Positions 1 through 9,751 of a DNA stretch of 64,000 nucleotides are shown piece by piece. Below the pieces are notes generated by a model. The model saw nothing but the letters and a program-made list of their open reading frames with translations, was not told the origin of the DNA and searched no databases. A program made the translations under genes and the position numbers. This DNA comes from JAPOXR01 sp965199765 (lineage in GTDB: Bacteria; Pseudomonadota; Alphaproteobacteria; Rhodobacterales; Rhodobacteraceae), in assembly GCA_965199765.1 (NCBI GenBank), contig CBDATC010000001.1:1302001-1366000 (forward strand). Reading direction: 5' to 3'. The number at the start of each line of letters is the position of its first letter. The first letter of the stretch is position 1.

Positions 1-2901
1 ATTTTTCAAGTCGGAGATTTCGGTTGACGAGCCGCGCACCTGCGTCCCTGCGTTCAAGGATGTTCCTTGTCCTTGCACACGCCATCGCACGCGATAACCG
101 TTCTGCGCGTCGGCCGCCGCCGCCCAGGACACGTGAAGGGCCTTATCGCGGGGACTCACCTGCAGATTGCTCACTTTCAGATCTTCGCCCATTTTGGTCG
201 TCGACGCTTCGGGAGTTCCTGTGGCATCAATCAGGATGAACCGACGGGTCTCGTCCCCGCGTTGTGTTTCGCTGATCACTTCACCGTTAGACTTAATCGT
301 TCCTATAGCAACATAATAGGCCTGACCATTGGTCAAGCCGGTGATAGTGAAGGACGTGTCCGTCGCTCCGGCTTCTGATTTGCCTTCGGCGTTAGCTGAT
401 CCGGAATCGGCCCGGCGCCATGACAACAAATACCCGTTGGGCGCGCATGAGGCGGCATCCCAGTGCGCCGTCAGCTGGCCGTCCCCGGATTCCAAACGAA
501 GATTGCTCGGGGAAGTGAGCGGGTTGCAGTCCTGAACCTTCGAGGACGCCACAGGCGTGCCGGTTTCAGTGACATTGGTTCCCTTAATCAACCCGTTGTT
601 CTTGGCGTTGACGGTATCGACGCGAACGAGGTAAGTCGTCCCATTTTTTAAGCCGGGGATTTCGATCGACGAGCCGGTCACCTTCACTCCTGCGCTCAAG
701 GATGCCCCTTGTTTTTTCTCGCGCCAGCGCACGAGAAATCCGTTCTGCGCACTGGCCGCCGCCGTCCAGGACACGTGAAGGGCTTGATCGCGGGGACTCA
801 CCTTCAGATTGGCGATCCGGTCACCCTGCACCGTATCCTCACCCGGAGTGTCATCGGCCCCGTTCACTGTGATGATCACTGCCGCCTCGGCTCCGTCTGA
901 AGCGGCGATTGTAAATCTGTCGGTCTTTCTATCCCTTGCGCCGAGCGCGTTGGTGTCAGAGTCCTCATTGTCGAGCGTGTAAGTCCAGACCCCGCCGTCT
1001 GTAATACTGAAAGTTCCGTATTTCCCTGTCGCACGCGTCTGGGCGTTGAAGCTCGGGGGAGGTTCGGTGTCAACATCGGTAACAGACGCTGTGCCGTTTG
1101 CTGTGCCGGCAGCAACATCGTCCTCGTTCACAGACCCCGTCAGGGCGCCGCCGATGGTTGACTTGTCATCGGCTCCGTTCACTGTGATGACCACTGTCGC
1201 CTCGGCTCCGTCTGAAGCGGCGATTGTAAATCTGTCGGTCTTTCTGTCTCTTGCGCCGAGCGCGTTGGTGTCGGGGTCATCATTGTCGAGCGTGTATGTC
1301 CAGACCCCGCCGTCTGTAATGCTGAATGTCCCGTATGTGCCTGCCTCCCTTTGGGCGTTGAAGGTTGCTCCGCCGGGAGGCCCCGAAAGAGTCGCGGTTC
1401 CCTTCGCCGTGGTCTGGGACGCATCTTCGGTGACGGTTCCCGCCAGGTTGCCGTCGATCACGGTCGAGGACGCTTCAGGCGTGCCGGTTTCAGTGACATT
1501 GGTTCCCTTGATCAACCCGTTATTCGCGGCGTTGATGGTATCGACGCGAACGAGGTAAGTCGTCCCGTTTGTCAAGCCGGAGATTTCGTAAGACGCTCCG
1601 GTCACCGTCGCTCCTGTGTTCAAGGATGTCCCTTGTCCTTTCTCGCGCCAGCGCACCCGATAACCATTCTGCGCACCGGCCGCCGCCGTCCAGGTCACGT
1701 GAAGGGCCTGATCGCGGGGACTCACCTTAAGATGGGCAATCCGGTTACCCTGCACAGTATCCTCACCCGGAGTGTCATCGGCCCCGTTCACTGTGATGAT
1801 CACTGTCGCCTCGGTTCCGTCTGTGGTTGTGATCGTAAATTCGTCGTTCTTTCTGTCCCCTGCGCCGAGCGCGTTGGTGTCGAGGTCATCATTGTCGAGC
1901 GTGTAGGTCCACGCCCCACCCGTGGTTATGCTGAAAGTTCCGTACTTCCCTGACACACGCGTCTGGGCGTTGAAGCCCGGGGGAGGTTCGGTATCGACAT
2001 CACTGACGGTCGCCGTGCCGTTTGCTGTGCCGGCAGCAGCGTCGTCCTCGGTCACGGACCCTCTCAGAAGGCGGCCGATGGTTGACTTGTCATCGGCCCC
2101 GTTCACTGTGATGATCACTGCCGCCTCGGTTCCGTCTGAAGCGGCGATTGTAAATTTGTCAGTCTCTGAGTCCCCTGCGCCGAGCGCGTTGGTGTCAGAG
2201 TCCTCATTGTCGAGCGTGTATGTCCAGATCCCGCCGTCTGTAATGCTGAATGTCCCGTATGTGCCTTTCCGAGCCCTCTGGAAGTTGAAATTTGTGCCGT
2301 CGGGAGCCCCCGAAAGAGCCGCGGTTCCCTTCGCCATGGTCTGGGAGGCATCTTCGGTAACGGTTCCCGCCAGTTCGCCGCCGATCACGGTCGAGGACGC
2401 CTCTGGGGTGCCGGTTTCAGCGACATTGGTTCCCCTGACCAAACTATTGTCGGCAGCTCTGATAGTATCGATGCGAACGACGTAAGCCGTCCCATTTTTC
2501 AAGCCGGAGATTTTGAATGACGAGCCGTCCACCGTTTCCCCGGCATTCAAGGATGTTCCTTTTCCTTTCACACGCCAGCGCACGCGATAACCTAGGGGTG
2601 CGCATGAGGCGGTATCCCAGTGCGCCGTCAGCTGCCCGTCCCCGGATTCCAAACGAAGATTGCTCGGCGAAGTAAGCGGGGTGCAGTCCTGAGCACTAGC
2701 GGAAGCCGTCAAGCCGATTCCGAAAAGGAGAGACAGGAAGGTGATTTTCAGAAAGGCCAGTATTTCAGCGACCGACGCGCACCCGTTCTGCTGGTCAGTC
2801 CCAGTCCTGAATCCGGCTTGAAATTTCGGGGCGGTCAGAATTTCCAAGCATGCGCGGGATTTTTCTATAAGCGCTAGAAATGCAATATATTTCAAGAACA
2901 T
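1..2901 (-). CDS. Exported FN3/VCBS repeat protein, partial (3' end outside window)
   Basis: A reading frame on the minus strand stays open from the ATG at 2901 to the window edge (967 codons), so the C-terminus is missing. The mature part follows a typical signal peptide ending at ASASA-QDC, but about 50 unusual residues precede it, so the true start is uncertain. Modules in order (approximate window positions): FN3 2675-2385, VCBS 2385-2092, VCBS 2092-1770, FN3 1745-1455, VCBS 1455-1160, VCBS 1160-835, then FN3 at 820-530, 530-200 and 190-1. VCBS units show the family core GTFSITDGGVWTYTLDN, and FN3 units show GYRVRWR and GLxNGTxYxVR. Such proteins are usually secreted adhesins or biofilm proteins, often exported by type I secretion using a C-terminal signal that is not visible here. 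A four-codon mini-ORF behind an AGGAGG (2986-2991) lies just upstream. Confidence 0.85.
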   Translation of the reverse strand, partial: MFLKYIAFLALIEKSRACLEILTAPKFQAGFRTGTDQQNGCASVAEILAFLKITFLSLLFGIGLTASASAQDCTPLTSPSNLRLESGDGQLTAHWDTASCAPLGYRVRWRVKGKGTSLNAGETVDGSSFKISGLKNGTAYVVRIDTIRAADNSLVRGTNVAETGTPEASSTVIGGELAGTVTEDASQTMAKGTAALSGAPDGTNFNFQRARKGTYGTFSITDGGIWTYTLDNEDSDTNALGAGDSETDKFTIAASDGTEAAVIITVNGADDKSTIGRLLRGSVTEDDAAAGTANGTATVSDVDTEPPPGFNAQTRVSGKYGTFSITTGGAWTYTLDNDDLDTNALGAGDRKNDEFTITTTDGTEATVIITVNGADDTPGEDTVQGNRIAHLKVSPRDQALHVTWTAAAGAQNGYRVRWREKGQGTSLNTGATVTGASYEISGLTNGTTYLVRVDTINAANNGLIKGTNVTETGTPEASSTVIDGNLAGTVTEDASQTTAKGTATLSGPPGGATFNAQREAGTYGTFSITDGGVWTYTLDNDDPDTNALGARDRKTDRFTIAASDGAEATVVITVNGADDKSTIGGALTGSVNEDDVAAGTANGTASVTDVDTEPPPSFNAQTRATGKYGTFSITDGGVWTYTLDNEDSDTNALGARDRKTDRFTIAASDGAEAAVIITVNGADDTPGEDTVQGDRIANLKVSPRDQALHVSWTAAASAQNGFLVRWREKKQGASLSAGVKVTGSSIEIPGLKNGTTYLVRVDTVNAKNNGLIKGTNVTETGTPVASSKVQDCNPLTSPSNLRLESGDGQLTAHWDAASCAPNGYLLSWRRADSGSANAEGKSEAGATDTSFTITGLTNGQAYYVAIGTIKSNGEVISETQRGDETRRFILIDATGTPEASTTKMGEDLKVSNLQVSPRDKALHVSWAAAADAQNGYRVRWRVQGQGTSLNAGTQVRGSSTEISDLKN

Positions 2902-3769
2902 AATTGCTAGAGTCCGGCCTTTAATTTCAACAATTATTTTGAAATGTTTCACATGCGTCTAACTGTATATCATGAAAACCGTCAACCTCCTTTGAGTGTT
3001 CCCAAACAAACACAAAGCTTCGGTTTGTTCAGACATTACAAGTCTGATTTTTTGTTTTCCTGTTTTCGGTCTGTTGTCAGGGAGGCATGAAAGTGGGTTC
3101 GGACATATGCCTGAGCGGTCCGTCGGATTTCCGCGCATCGGTCCTCAAGGTTCATCTTGCCCGGCCTGAATGGCGGTGCCGCTGGGGTCGAATCCGCTTC
3201 GCTCACTTTTCCGTCTTTGTCATTGTGCATGTCTGATAGTTGACCCGAACCTACATTGGGCACCAGTCCGACAGATGCCCGTCTTGAAGTTTGCTCGGAC
3301 AGCCGGAGATCATCACCTTGACAGTCAGCGAGCACCGAAGTCGTATAAGCTCCAAACGGTTGTAATCGATGAAATCGTAACGGCAGCGTCGCAGCGGGCG
3401 ACGAGTCGAAGATCAGATCAATCTCATCCAGTTTCCAGCCGGAAACTTCCATAGCTTTGCTCTATTTTTTCTTGCGGATGTGACTGTCATCAATTTGTAA
3501 GGATGCACTTGAGTCCCTGATTCGTTGATTTCATTCATTCATAAATGGAACCAAATATGTAATTATAGGCTTCTAGCCACTTGTTCGCTCGTTGTGAGCG
3601 AAAGCTCGGCTATAAGAGATTTTTCTGGTTTCAGTGTGGCAAAAGCAAATTTTTTCGGCCAAATCTTTGTAAAACAAAGTTTTTTGCCTGTGGATTTTGG
3701 CGTGTTTCCAACAGGTTCAAAAAAATGCAATTGCGCTGACAGGCTGTTTGGCATTAGCAACCTTGGTGG
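2902..3769. other. Non-coding or uncertain stretch upstream of the replication block
   Basis: No gene can be supported here. A 138-codon minus-strand frame at 3036-3452 shows no recognisable motif, and an overlapping plus-strand frame competes with it, so I treat both as chance or decayed sequence. The right half is AT-rich. It holds a perfect 7-bp hairpin (TTCGCTC/GAGCGAA, 3584-3602) and a TGTGGATTT near 3691 that is only partly like a DnaA box. The region probably carries the promoter of the rhodanese-dnaA unit, but no convincing -35/-10 pair was found. Confidence 0.4.
3665..3685 (+). terminator. Candidate weak intrinsic terminator
   Basis: A 6-bp inverted repeat CTTTGT/ACAAAG with an AAA loop is followed directly by six T residues. 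The stem is AT-rich and therefore weak, and no plus-strand gene ends just upstream. The structure fits a terminator but may be fortuitous. Confidence 0.3.
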
Positions 3770-3793
3770 GTGAGAATTGGGGGTGTTCGGCGC

Positions 3794-4240
3794 ATGCCGG
3801 TCAGAACAGATGACATTGCCGACTGGACGCCGGAGCGCGCTTGGCGCGAACTGGTCAAAGATCAAAGCGTTTGTTTGGTCGATGTGCGCAGCCGGGCGGA
3901 GTGGAACTATGTCGGCATACCCGATTTATCGGAAATCGGGCGGAGACAGGCATTTGTCGAATGGCAGCGGTTTCCGTGCATGACGGTGAACCCCGGTTTT
4001 GTCGATGCTGTTTCGGCAGCATTAGAAGCCGATTCCATCAATACAATCTTATTTTTGTGCCGTTCTGGCATCCGATCAAGACATGCCGCTCGAGCGTATT
4101 CTGAAGAATGCGTCGCCAAAGGCCAGGTTGTTACCTGTGTCAATCTTGCAGAAGGCTTTGAAGGGGATTTGAACGACAAAAGACAGCGAGGCCGACTGAA
4201 TGGCTGGAAGGCCAAGGGTCTGCCGTGGCGTCAATCATAA
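3794..4240 (+). CDS. Rhodanese-domain protein
   Basis: A 148-residue single-domain rhodanese. The N-terminal half has the conserved VDVRSRAEWNYVG strand-loop segment. The active-site loop is CRSGIRSRHAA, with the catalytic cysteine that would carry a persulfide. Rhodaneses move sulfane sulfur in the cytoplasm; the physiological acceptor here is unknown. I chose the ATG at 3794, which has a G-rich stretch about ten bases upstream; a GTG at 3770 in the same frame is an alternative. It ends 31 bp before dnaA and is probably co-transcribed with it. Confidence 0.85.
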   Translation: MPVRTDDIADWTPERAWRELVKDQSVCLVDVRSRAEWNYVGIPDLSEIGRRQAFVEWQRFPCMTVNPGFVDAVSAALEADSINTILFLCRSGIRSRHAARAYSEECVAKGQVVTCVNLAEGFEGDLNDKRQRGRLNGWKAKGLPWRQS

Positions 4241-4271
4241 TGTCTTTCGACAATCATTTAATGGGGATAAA

Positions 4272-5609
4272 GTGACAGATATTTGGGAACGCGTTTGTAA
4301 ATCGCTAGTGCTTATTATTGGTGCTGATGAGGTCAAGAATTGGATAGAAAAATCCAATCTCGCCGCTGTTGAGAGCGGTGTTGCGATTATTGAAGTGCCT
4401 ACCCGATTCACCGGAGAATCGGTTGTTCAGACCTACGGTGAGGAAATCTTAAAGGCTCTGCGCCAGCATCTGCCTGACGTTGCAAGGCTGGATTATCGGG
4501 TCAGACAGATGAAGAATGTCGACGAAGCCAGGACGGATAGAATCCCGCAGAAATCTTCAGCGGAAGACGATCTTGCGGGCACATTTTTAATTCCCAGATT
4601 CACTTTTTCGGAATTCGTCGTAGGAAAGCCGAATGAGGTAGCCTATGCAGCGGCGAGAGCAGTTTCCGGCGGCAAGAATTCCGCCTTTAGTCCGCTGTTT
4701 TTTTATGGTGGCGTCGGACTCGGCAAGACCCATTTGATGAACGCTGTCGGATGGGAATTGCGCAAGTCCGATCCAAGCAAAAAGGTGATGTATTTATCTG
4801 CAGAGCAGTTTACGAACCTGTTCGTCCGTTCGCTGATGACCAAAAGCTCCATCGAGTTCAAAGAGCAATTCCGTTCGGTTGACGTGCTGATGGTTGATGA
4901 TGTTCAGTTCATCGCAGGAAAAGACTCAACGCAAGAAGAATTTTTCTACACCTTCAATGCGTTAGCAGAGCAGGGAAAAACCATTATTCTGTCCGCCGAC
5001 CGATCCCCGGGTAAGATTAACGGGTTGGAAGTGCGCGTTCGTTCGCGTCTTCAGTCAGGTCTCGCGGTCGAACTGCATCCGGCCGACTATGAACTGCGGC
5101 TCGGAATTTTGCAGCGCAAGCTGGAACAGCACTGCAAAGCCACACCATCCGTCGAGATCGACGAAGGATTGCTTGAGTTTATTGCGCATCGTGTCGTGAG
5201 CAATTCTCGCGTGCTGGAAGGAGCGCTGAACAGAATTGTTGCCGCACACTTTCATCTTGGAAGAAAAATCACAGTGGATATAGCGCTCGATGTCCTAGCC
5301 GATCTCCTGCGCGAGACCGATCGGCAGGTGCGCATTGAGCAGATCATCAAGTGCGTGGCGGAATACTATAAGATTAAGGTGGCGGATTTGACCGGAAGGA
5401 GACGGACGCAGGAAGTGACCAGACCTCGCCAGATTGCCATCTATCTGGCAAAATCATTGACCTCGAAGTCAATGCCCGTAATTGGCCGAGAATTCAACCG
5501 AGATCACACTACGGTCATCCATTCGATTGAGCGGGTGCAGAAATTGCTGGCCCAGGATTCGATGCTGGCTGATGATTTGGAATTGCTGCGAAGACGTTTG
5601 GAAGGGTAA
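4272..5609 (+). CDS. dnaA: Chromosomal replication initiator DnaA
   Basis: DnaA is the AAA+ initiator that binds oriC and opens the duplex. From the GTG start, the protein has about 445 residues. Domain I is N-terminal, a short linker follows, and then the AAA+ core with Walker A GGVGLGKTH (about residues 146-154) and Walker B VLMVDDVQF. The C-terminal DNA-binding domain has the signature DHTTVIHSIERV (about 411-422). The start is set at GTG 4272: GGGG lies about seven bases upstream and the protein then begins VTDIWERV, as is usual for the family. The frame is open further upstream to 4200, but that would overlap the rhodanese gene. dnaN follows after 91 bp. Confidence 0.97.
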   Translation: MTDIWERVCKSLVLIIGADEVKNWIEKSNLAAVESGVAIIEVPTRFTGESVVQTYGEEILKALRQHLPDVARLDYRVRQMKNVDEARTDRIPQKSSAEDDLAGTFLIPRFTFSEFVVGKPNEVAYAAARAVSGGKNSAFSPLFFYGGVGLGKTHLMNAVGWELRKSDPSKKVMYLSAEQFTNLFVRSLMTKSSIEFKEQFRSVDVLMVDDVQFIAGKDSTQEEFFYTFNALAEQGKTIILSADRSPGKINGLEVRVRSRLQSGLAVELHPADYELRLGILQRKLEQHCKATPSVEIDEGLLEFIAHRVVSNSRVLEGALNRIVAAHFHLGRKITVDIALDVLADLLRETDRQVRIEQIIKCVAEYYKIKVADLTGRRRTQEVTRPRQIAIYLAKSLTSKSMPVIGREFNRDHTTVIHSIERVQKLLAQDSMLADDLELLRRRLEG

Positions 5610-5700
5610 GCCAAGACTCTCTCGTCAATCGCTGGTTTAATGTGCCTTACAAGTGTTGTAGAGACTCCCGAAAAACCGCGATTTGGAATGAGAAAAAACG

Positions 5701-6819
5701 ATGAAATTCACCGTTGATGCCACGGCAATCCGTTTAGCAGCAAGTCATGCGCGATCAACTGCCGCACGAGGCGGCGCGTCTCCCATTATGTCAAACGTGC
5801 TGATTGAAGCGGATGAAGAAACGGCGCGTTTCAAGGCAACAGATCTGCAGACGGAACTGAAAGCGACGATACCGGCATCCATAGAACGACCAGGAAGCAC
5901 GACTGTTCCCGCAGACCTCCTGAACGAATTGGTGCGGAAATTCCCGTCGCAGGCAAAAGTCCATCTAGATTACAATGCTGTGGAAGAGCAGCTTCAGATT
6001 GTTTCTGGCTCCACAGACAGCAATTTGCTGACTCTGCCTCCGCAGGATTTTCCGCAATTCACTGAAACGGAATACACATGCACCTTTGATATCAAGGTGA
6101 GTGAACTGAAGCGTCTATTTAACAAGTCCAAGATTGCCGTCGCGTTTGAGAGTCCCAGAAAATATCTCCAAGGGGTTTATTTTCATTACACAAATGATTC
6201 AGATAATCCGCTGCTGAGGTGTGTGTCATCCGATGGATTTCAACTGACCCGAATTGACACTCCTGCGCCAGAAGGCAGCGAAGAAATGACTGGCGTTATC
6301 GTCCCGCATAAGGCCGTGGTTGAAGCGGTGAATATTGCTGAAAGGGAAACCGAGACGGTCCGAATATCCGTATCGGAGAACAAAATACAATTCACTACCC
6401 CCCAGCTGCAATATTCGACACTTGTCATCAACGGCAGCTTTCCCGATTACAGTCGGCTCATTCCCACCGAAAACCCGATCATTTTGACGGTCGACAGTTC
6501 TCTGATGAGAAAAGCTTTAGAGATGCTGCAGATCGTTGTGCCTTTGCATGGCTGTCCTGTATTGTTCAGCATTACCCAAAACCATCTTCGAATGACTGTG
6601 AACACTCCAATGACCGGTCGTGTCATTGAAGATCTGGAAGCGGAATTCTCGCACGATGACATGGAGGTGAAGTTCAATCACAGCCATTTGCTCGGCGTCA
6701 CCGGCACGGTCGCAAGCGGCGAGATCACCTTCGCCATGAAAGACTCGCGCAACGCCAGCGTGATCACACCGGCTGACGATGAGAACGCATTGTTTGTGAT
6801 TATGCCAATACGAGTTTGA
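5701..6819 (+). CDS. dnaN: DNA polymerase III sliding clamp (beta subunit)
   Basis: The beta clamp encircles DNA and tethers polymerase III and other clamp-binding proteins. The 372-residue length and three-fold repeated clamp architecture are standard. The ending MPIRV matches the conserved C-terminal tail of the family. The internal segments GVYFHYTNDSDNPLLRCVSS and GSFPDYSRLIP are typical clamp landmarks. The gene sits in the classical dnaA-dnaN order. The usual next gene, recF, is displaced by a DNA methyltransferase. Confidence 0.97.
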   Translation: MKFTVDATAIRLAASHARSTAARGGASPIMSNVLIEADEETARFKATDLQTELKATIPASIERPGSTTVPADLLNELVRKFPSQAKVHLDYNAVEEQLQIVSGSTDSNLLTLPPQDFPQFTETEYTCTFDIKVSELKRLFNKSKIAVAFESPRKYLQGVYFHYTNDSDNPLLRCVSSDGFQLTRIDTPAPEGSEEMTGVIVPHKAVVEAVNIAERETETVRISVSENKIQFTTPQLQYSTLVINGSFPDYSRLIPTENPIILTVDSSLMRKALEMLQIVVPLHGCPVLFSITQNHLRMTVNTPMTGRVIEDLEAEFSHDDMEVKFNHSHLLGVTGTVASGEITFAMKDSRNASVITPADDENALFVIMPIRV

Positions 6820-7152
6820 CTGCTTTGCTCATTGACGTGGCATCGGCAGATGCCGAGGTTGCAATTCATCGAGCTGGAAACACAAAGCGGTCCAAAAAAA
6901 TAGCAAGAGTTGCTGTTTGCCCGTTTGAAACAAAATTGTGTTTGAAGACTATGGACACAAATTGGGATTTTACAGACGTGGGGAATACTGGAGGAATGCC
7001 GCCCGTTCATAGCGGGTGCGCTTCATTTCCTGGACCAAGGTTTCATTGATCGAGGTCAAAAAACCAAGAATGTGAAGCAAGCCTCGAACAATGCGGAGCA
7101 CCGAGCAGAGTAGGGCAAATTCAGGAAAGAGGCATCGTTCTCGGAGACAGAG
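6820..7152. other. Intergenic region between dnaN and the methyltransferase
   Basis: No gene is supported in this 333-bp stretch. A small perfect hairpin, GGCATC/GATGCC (6839-6854), lies just after dnaN but has no T-tract. The interval presumably carries the promoter of the methyltransferase gene. An in-frame stop at 7111 limits how far upstream that gene can begin. Confidence 0.4.
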
Positions 7153-8367
7153 TTGCAGCAACTACAGCCTCTCTTTGCAAATTCAAATCCTTGCGACTTT
7201 GAAGCGTCGCTCAGAAATTTTTCCGAATTTGGCACATCGACTGCTGTGACTAAATTCGGTGGCATGCGATATTTCACCAATGAGTTTTGGACGGCGCGCC
7301 AGCGCCAAGCCCATCGAATTCATGAAATCAGTTACCGCGCTTGTTTCAAGCCTCAGCTGCCGGGATTCTTCATTGAGCATTTAACTGATCCTGGCGACAT
7401 TGTGTATGATCCATTCATGGGCAGAGGCACAACGGCAGTCGAAGCGGCGATTCATGGCCGCATTCCCTATGGCAACGATACAAATCCTTTGAGCGTTGCG
7501 TTGACCGAGCCTAGAATCAACCCTCCGACATTGCACCAAGTCTGGAGCAGACTTGGACAAATTCCGTGGGGCGAATTCAGGACATTCAAGGAAACCGGGT
7601 TATTGGAATTTTATCACCCAACAGTGCTGGCTCAGATCGAGGGATTGCGAAGATGGTTTTTTGATCGTGAGAGATTGAATTTGCTTGATAAGACGGATCG
7701 TTGGATAAGAATGGTCGCCTTGAATCGGCTGACAGGCCATTCATCAGGATTTTTTTCGGTATACACGCTGCCGCCGAACCAAGCCATCTCGGTCAAACGG
7801 CAAAGGAAAATCAATTTACAACGGAAGCAGCGACCGCCTCTCCGAAAGATAGATGAGCTCATATACCGAAAATCGAAGTCGCTGTTATCTGAGGGAACAA
7901 TTCATGCGTCTGATTGTTTGTTTTTGACAGGCCAATCAGATCAAACCCCTTCCATAAAGGACGGTGTTGTCGCTTTGGTGGTAACTTCGCCTCCGTTTTT
8001 GGATGTGATAAATTATGAAGCCGACAATTGGCTCCGCTGCTGGTTCATTGGTGTGGAGCCGTCATCGGTTCAAATCGCGAACCACAGAAAACTGGATGAT
8101 TGGCAGGAATTTGTCAGATCCACCTTCGTGGAATTGGTTCGTGTAACGCGGTCAGGAGGGAGTATAGCTTTCGAAGTGGGAGAGATTCGCGGGGGAGAGA
8201 TCGAGCTTGAACGCAATGTCGTGGAGGCCGCCCGGGGGTTGCCGCTGGAGGCCATTGGAGTCATGGTCAATCAGCAGGACTTTACCAAGACCTCCAATTG
8301 TTGGGGAGTTTCAAACAATAAAGCAGGTACAAATACCAATAGAATTGTCATTTTTAAAAGAATTTAA
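7153..8367 (+). CDS. DNA methyltransferase (TSPPF-type, probable N4-cytosine or N6-adenine)
   Basis: A SAM-dependent amino-methyltransferase. The SAM-binding motif DPFMGRGTTAVEAA lies near residue 92. The catalytic motif TSPPFLDV lies near residue 270 and is followed by NYEADNWLRCWF. Ser-Pro-Pro-aromatic is the form most often seen in N4-cytosine enzymes, but adenine enzymes also use it, so base specificity is open. Motif order (SAM first, catalytic late, about 175 residues between) matches the alpha arrangement. The start is a TTG at 7153 with GGAG six bases upstream; the next ATG is at 7264. No cognate restriction gene is adjacent, so it is a solitary methylase between dnaN and recF. Confidence 0.85.
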   Translation: MQQLQPLFANSNPCDFEASLRNFSEFGTSTAVTKFGGMRYFTNEFWTARQRQAHRIHEISYRACFKPQLPGFFIEHLTDPGDIVYDPFMGRGTTAVEAAIHGRIPYGNDTNPLSVALTEPRINPPTLHQVWSRLGQIPWGEFRTFKETGLLEFYHPTVLAQIEGLRRWFFDRERLNLLDKTDRWIRMVALNRLTGHSSGFFSVYTLPPNQAISVKRQRKINLQRKQRPPLRKIDELIYRKSKSLLSEGTIHASDCLFLTGQSDQTPSIKDGVVALVVTSPPFLDVINYEADNWLRCWFIGVEPSSVQIANHRKLDDWQEFVRSTFVELVRVTRSGGSIAFEVGEIRGGEIELERNVVEAARGLPLEAIGVMVNQQDFTKTSNCWGVSNNKAGTNTNRIVIFKRI

Positions 8368-8532
8368 TGACTGCTGTCTAAAGTAAATCCAAAAGATTTC
8401 CTTTGAAGCCATCTCCGGCATTTCATGGTTTTGCATGAGAGCCAAATGTTTTGCGGCGAATGATGCGTTCGAACTTGATGTTGCGGCAGTGGAGATCATC
8501 AGTCAGCGTCGGAAATACGGGAGTCTGACCAA

Positions 8533-9648
8533 ATGTTGGACATAAATTCTGGTGTTGCTGAACTCCAGCTATCGCATTTTCGCTGCTTTAAATCCGCCTC
8601 GATCCCCGCTCAGGGTAGATCGGTTGTGCTAACCGGCGCGAACGGTTCAGGAAAAACCAGCATCCTGGAAGCCGTTTCATTTTTTTCCCCGGGCCGCGGC
8701 ATGAGGCGGGTGGCAGCCGAACAGATCGCGAAACGTCCGGAAGGCGTGGGATGGAAGGTGTCGGGTCGATTCAGAACCGAAATTGGCAGCACCGACATTT
8801 CGACGTGGTGGACAAGCGGTCCGGGACGGAAACTCGAAATCGGCGGCCAGGGCGCGCGGCAGAGCGACCTCGGGCGCGTTGTCAGGATGCTATGGCTTAA
8901 TCCTGCCATGGACCGTTTGTGGAGTGAAGGAGCGGACGGACGAAGGAAATTTTTGGATAGGATGGCGTTGAGTCTTTTTCCCGACCACGCGGAAATTTCA
9001 CTTGGATATGACCGGGCCATGCGGGAAAGAAATCGGCTGCTGCGCGGACAGGTTAGTGATACGGGTTGGTACGAGGCGGTCGAGTCCCGCATGGCTGTGT
9101 TCGGAGCTAAAGTCTCCCAGCGCAGGCTTGAAACGATTGACCGGTTGCGTATTGCGTTTGGCCAGTCGGAATCCGCGTTTCCAACCGCTGGGATCGAACT
9201 GATTTCACGCGAGGGAACCTGTGCTGATTCCTGCGATGCTGACGAAATTGCAGCGGCTTTGTCAGCCAGCCGCATGAAAGACGGCATTGCCGGGCGTTCG
9301 CTCAGCGGTCCCCACAGGGTCGATATGCAGGTTACCTGTAGCGCGCGGGAGATGGCTGCCAAACAATGTTCAACCGGCGAGCAAAAAGCTTTGCTCATCT
9401 CAATGGTGCTTGCCAACACACGGGCGATCGCCGAAGATTTCGGCACGGCGCCGGTTTTACTGCTTGACGAGATTGCGGCCCATCTTGATGCCGACAGGCT
9501 AAAGCAGATGTTTGAGGAATTGGCTCAGTTGAACTCGCAGATTTGGATGTCCGGCACAGATAGTGATCTCTTCAGAGAAATGCTTGGCGGAGCTTTGCAT
9601 CTGACGGTTCAATCCGATGAGACTGGATCAACAATTCAAACTGCCTAA
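8533..9648 (+). CDS. recF: DNA replication and repair protein RecF
   Basis: RecF is an SMC-like ATPase that recognises gapped DNA and helps load RecA with RecO and RecR. The 371-residue protein has Walker A GANGSGKTS near the N-terminus, the ABC-type signature CSTGEQKALL, and Walker B VLLLDEIAAHLD near the C-terminus. N-terminal LxLxxFRCFKS is typical. gyrB, which often follows recF, is absent; a convergent catabolic cluster lies next. Confidence 0.95.
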   Translation: MLDINSGVAELQLSHFRCFKSASIPAQGRSVVLTGANGSGKTSILEAVSFFSPGRGMRRVAAEQIAKRPEGVGWKVSGRFRTEIGSTDISTWWTSGPGRKLEIGGQGARQSDLGRVVRMLWLNPAMDRLWSEGADGRRKFLDRMALSLFPDHAEISLGYDRAMRERNRLLRGQVSDTGWYEAVESRMAVFGAKVSQRRLETIDRLRIAFGQSESAFPTAGIELISREGTCADSCDADEIAAALSASRMKDGIAGRSLSGPHRVDMQVTCSAREMAAKQCSTGEQKALLISMVLANTRAIAEDFGTAPVLLLDEIAAHLDADRLKQMFEELAQLNSQIWMSGTDSDLFREMLGGALHLTVQSDETGSTIQTA

Positions 9649-9751
9649 ATTTGTGCATGGCATACAGGACGGCGGGCATTCCAGCAGGTCAGGCGGGATG
9701 CTCAATGCGCAACCCAAGCTGTCTAGACGCTTTGAGCAAGGCAGGCGGGGT

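Noticed and set aside
3036..3452. 138-codon minus-strand hypothetical gene
   Set aside because: No family motif, and a competing frame lies on the other strand; not enough to list as a gene.
3460..3790. Possible oriC upstream of the rhodanese-dnaA unit
   Set aside because: Only one partial DnaA-box-like sequence (TGTGGATTT) was found. There is AT-rich DNA but no cluster of boxes, so an origin cannot be supported.
8610..9446. 278-codon minus-strand frame inside recF
   Set aside because: It is entirely antisense to a clear RecF; no motif or ribosome-binding site is present.
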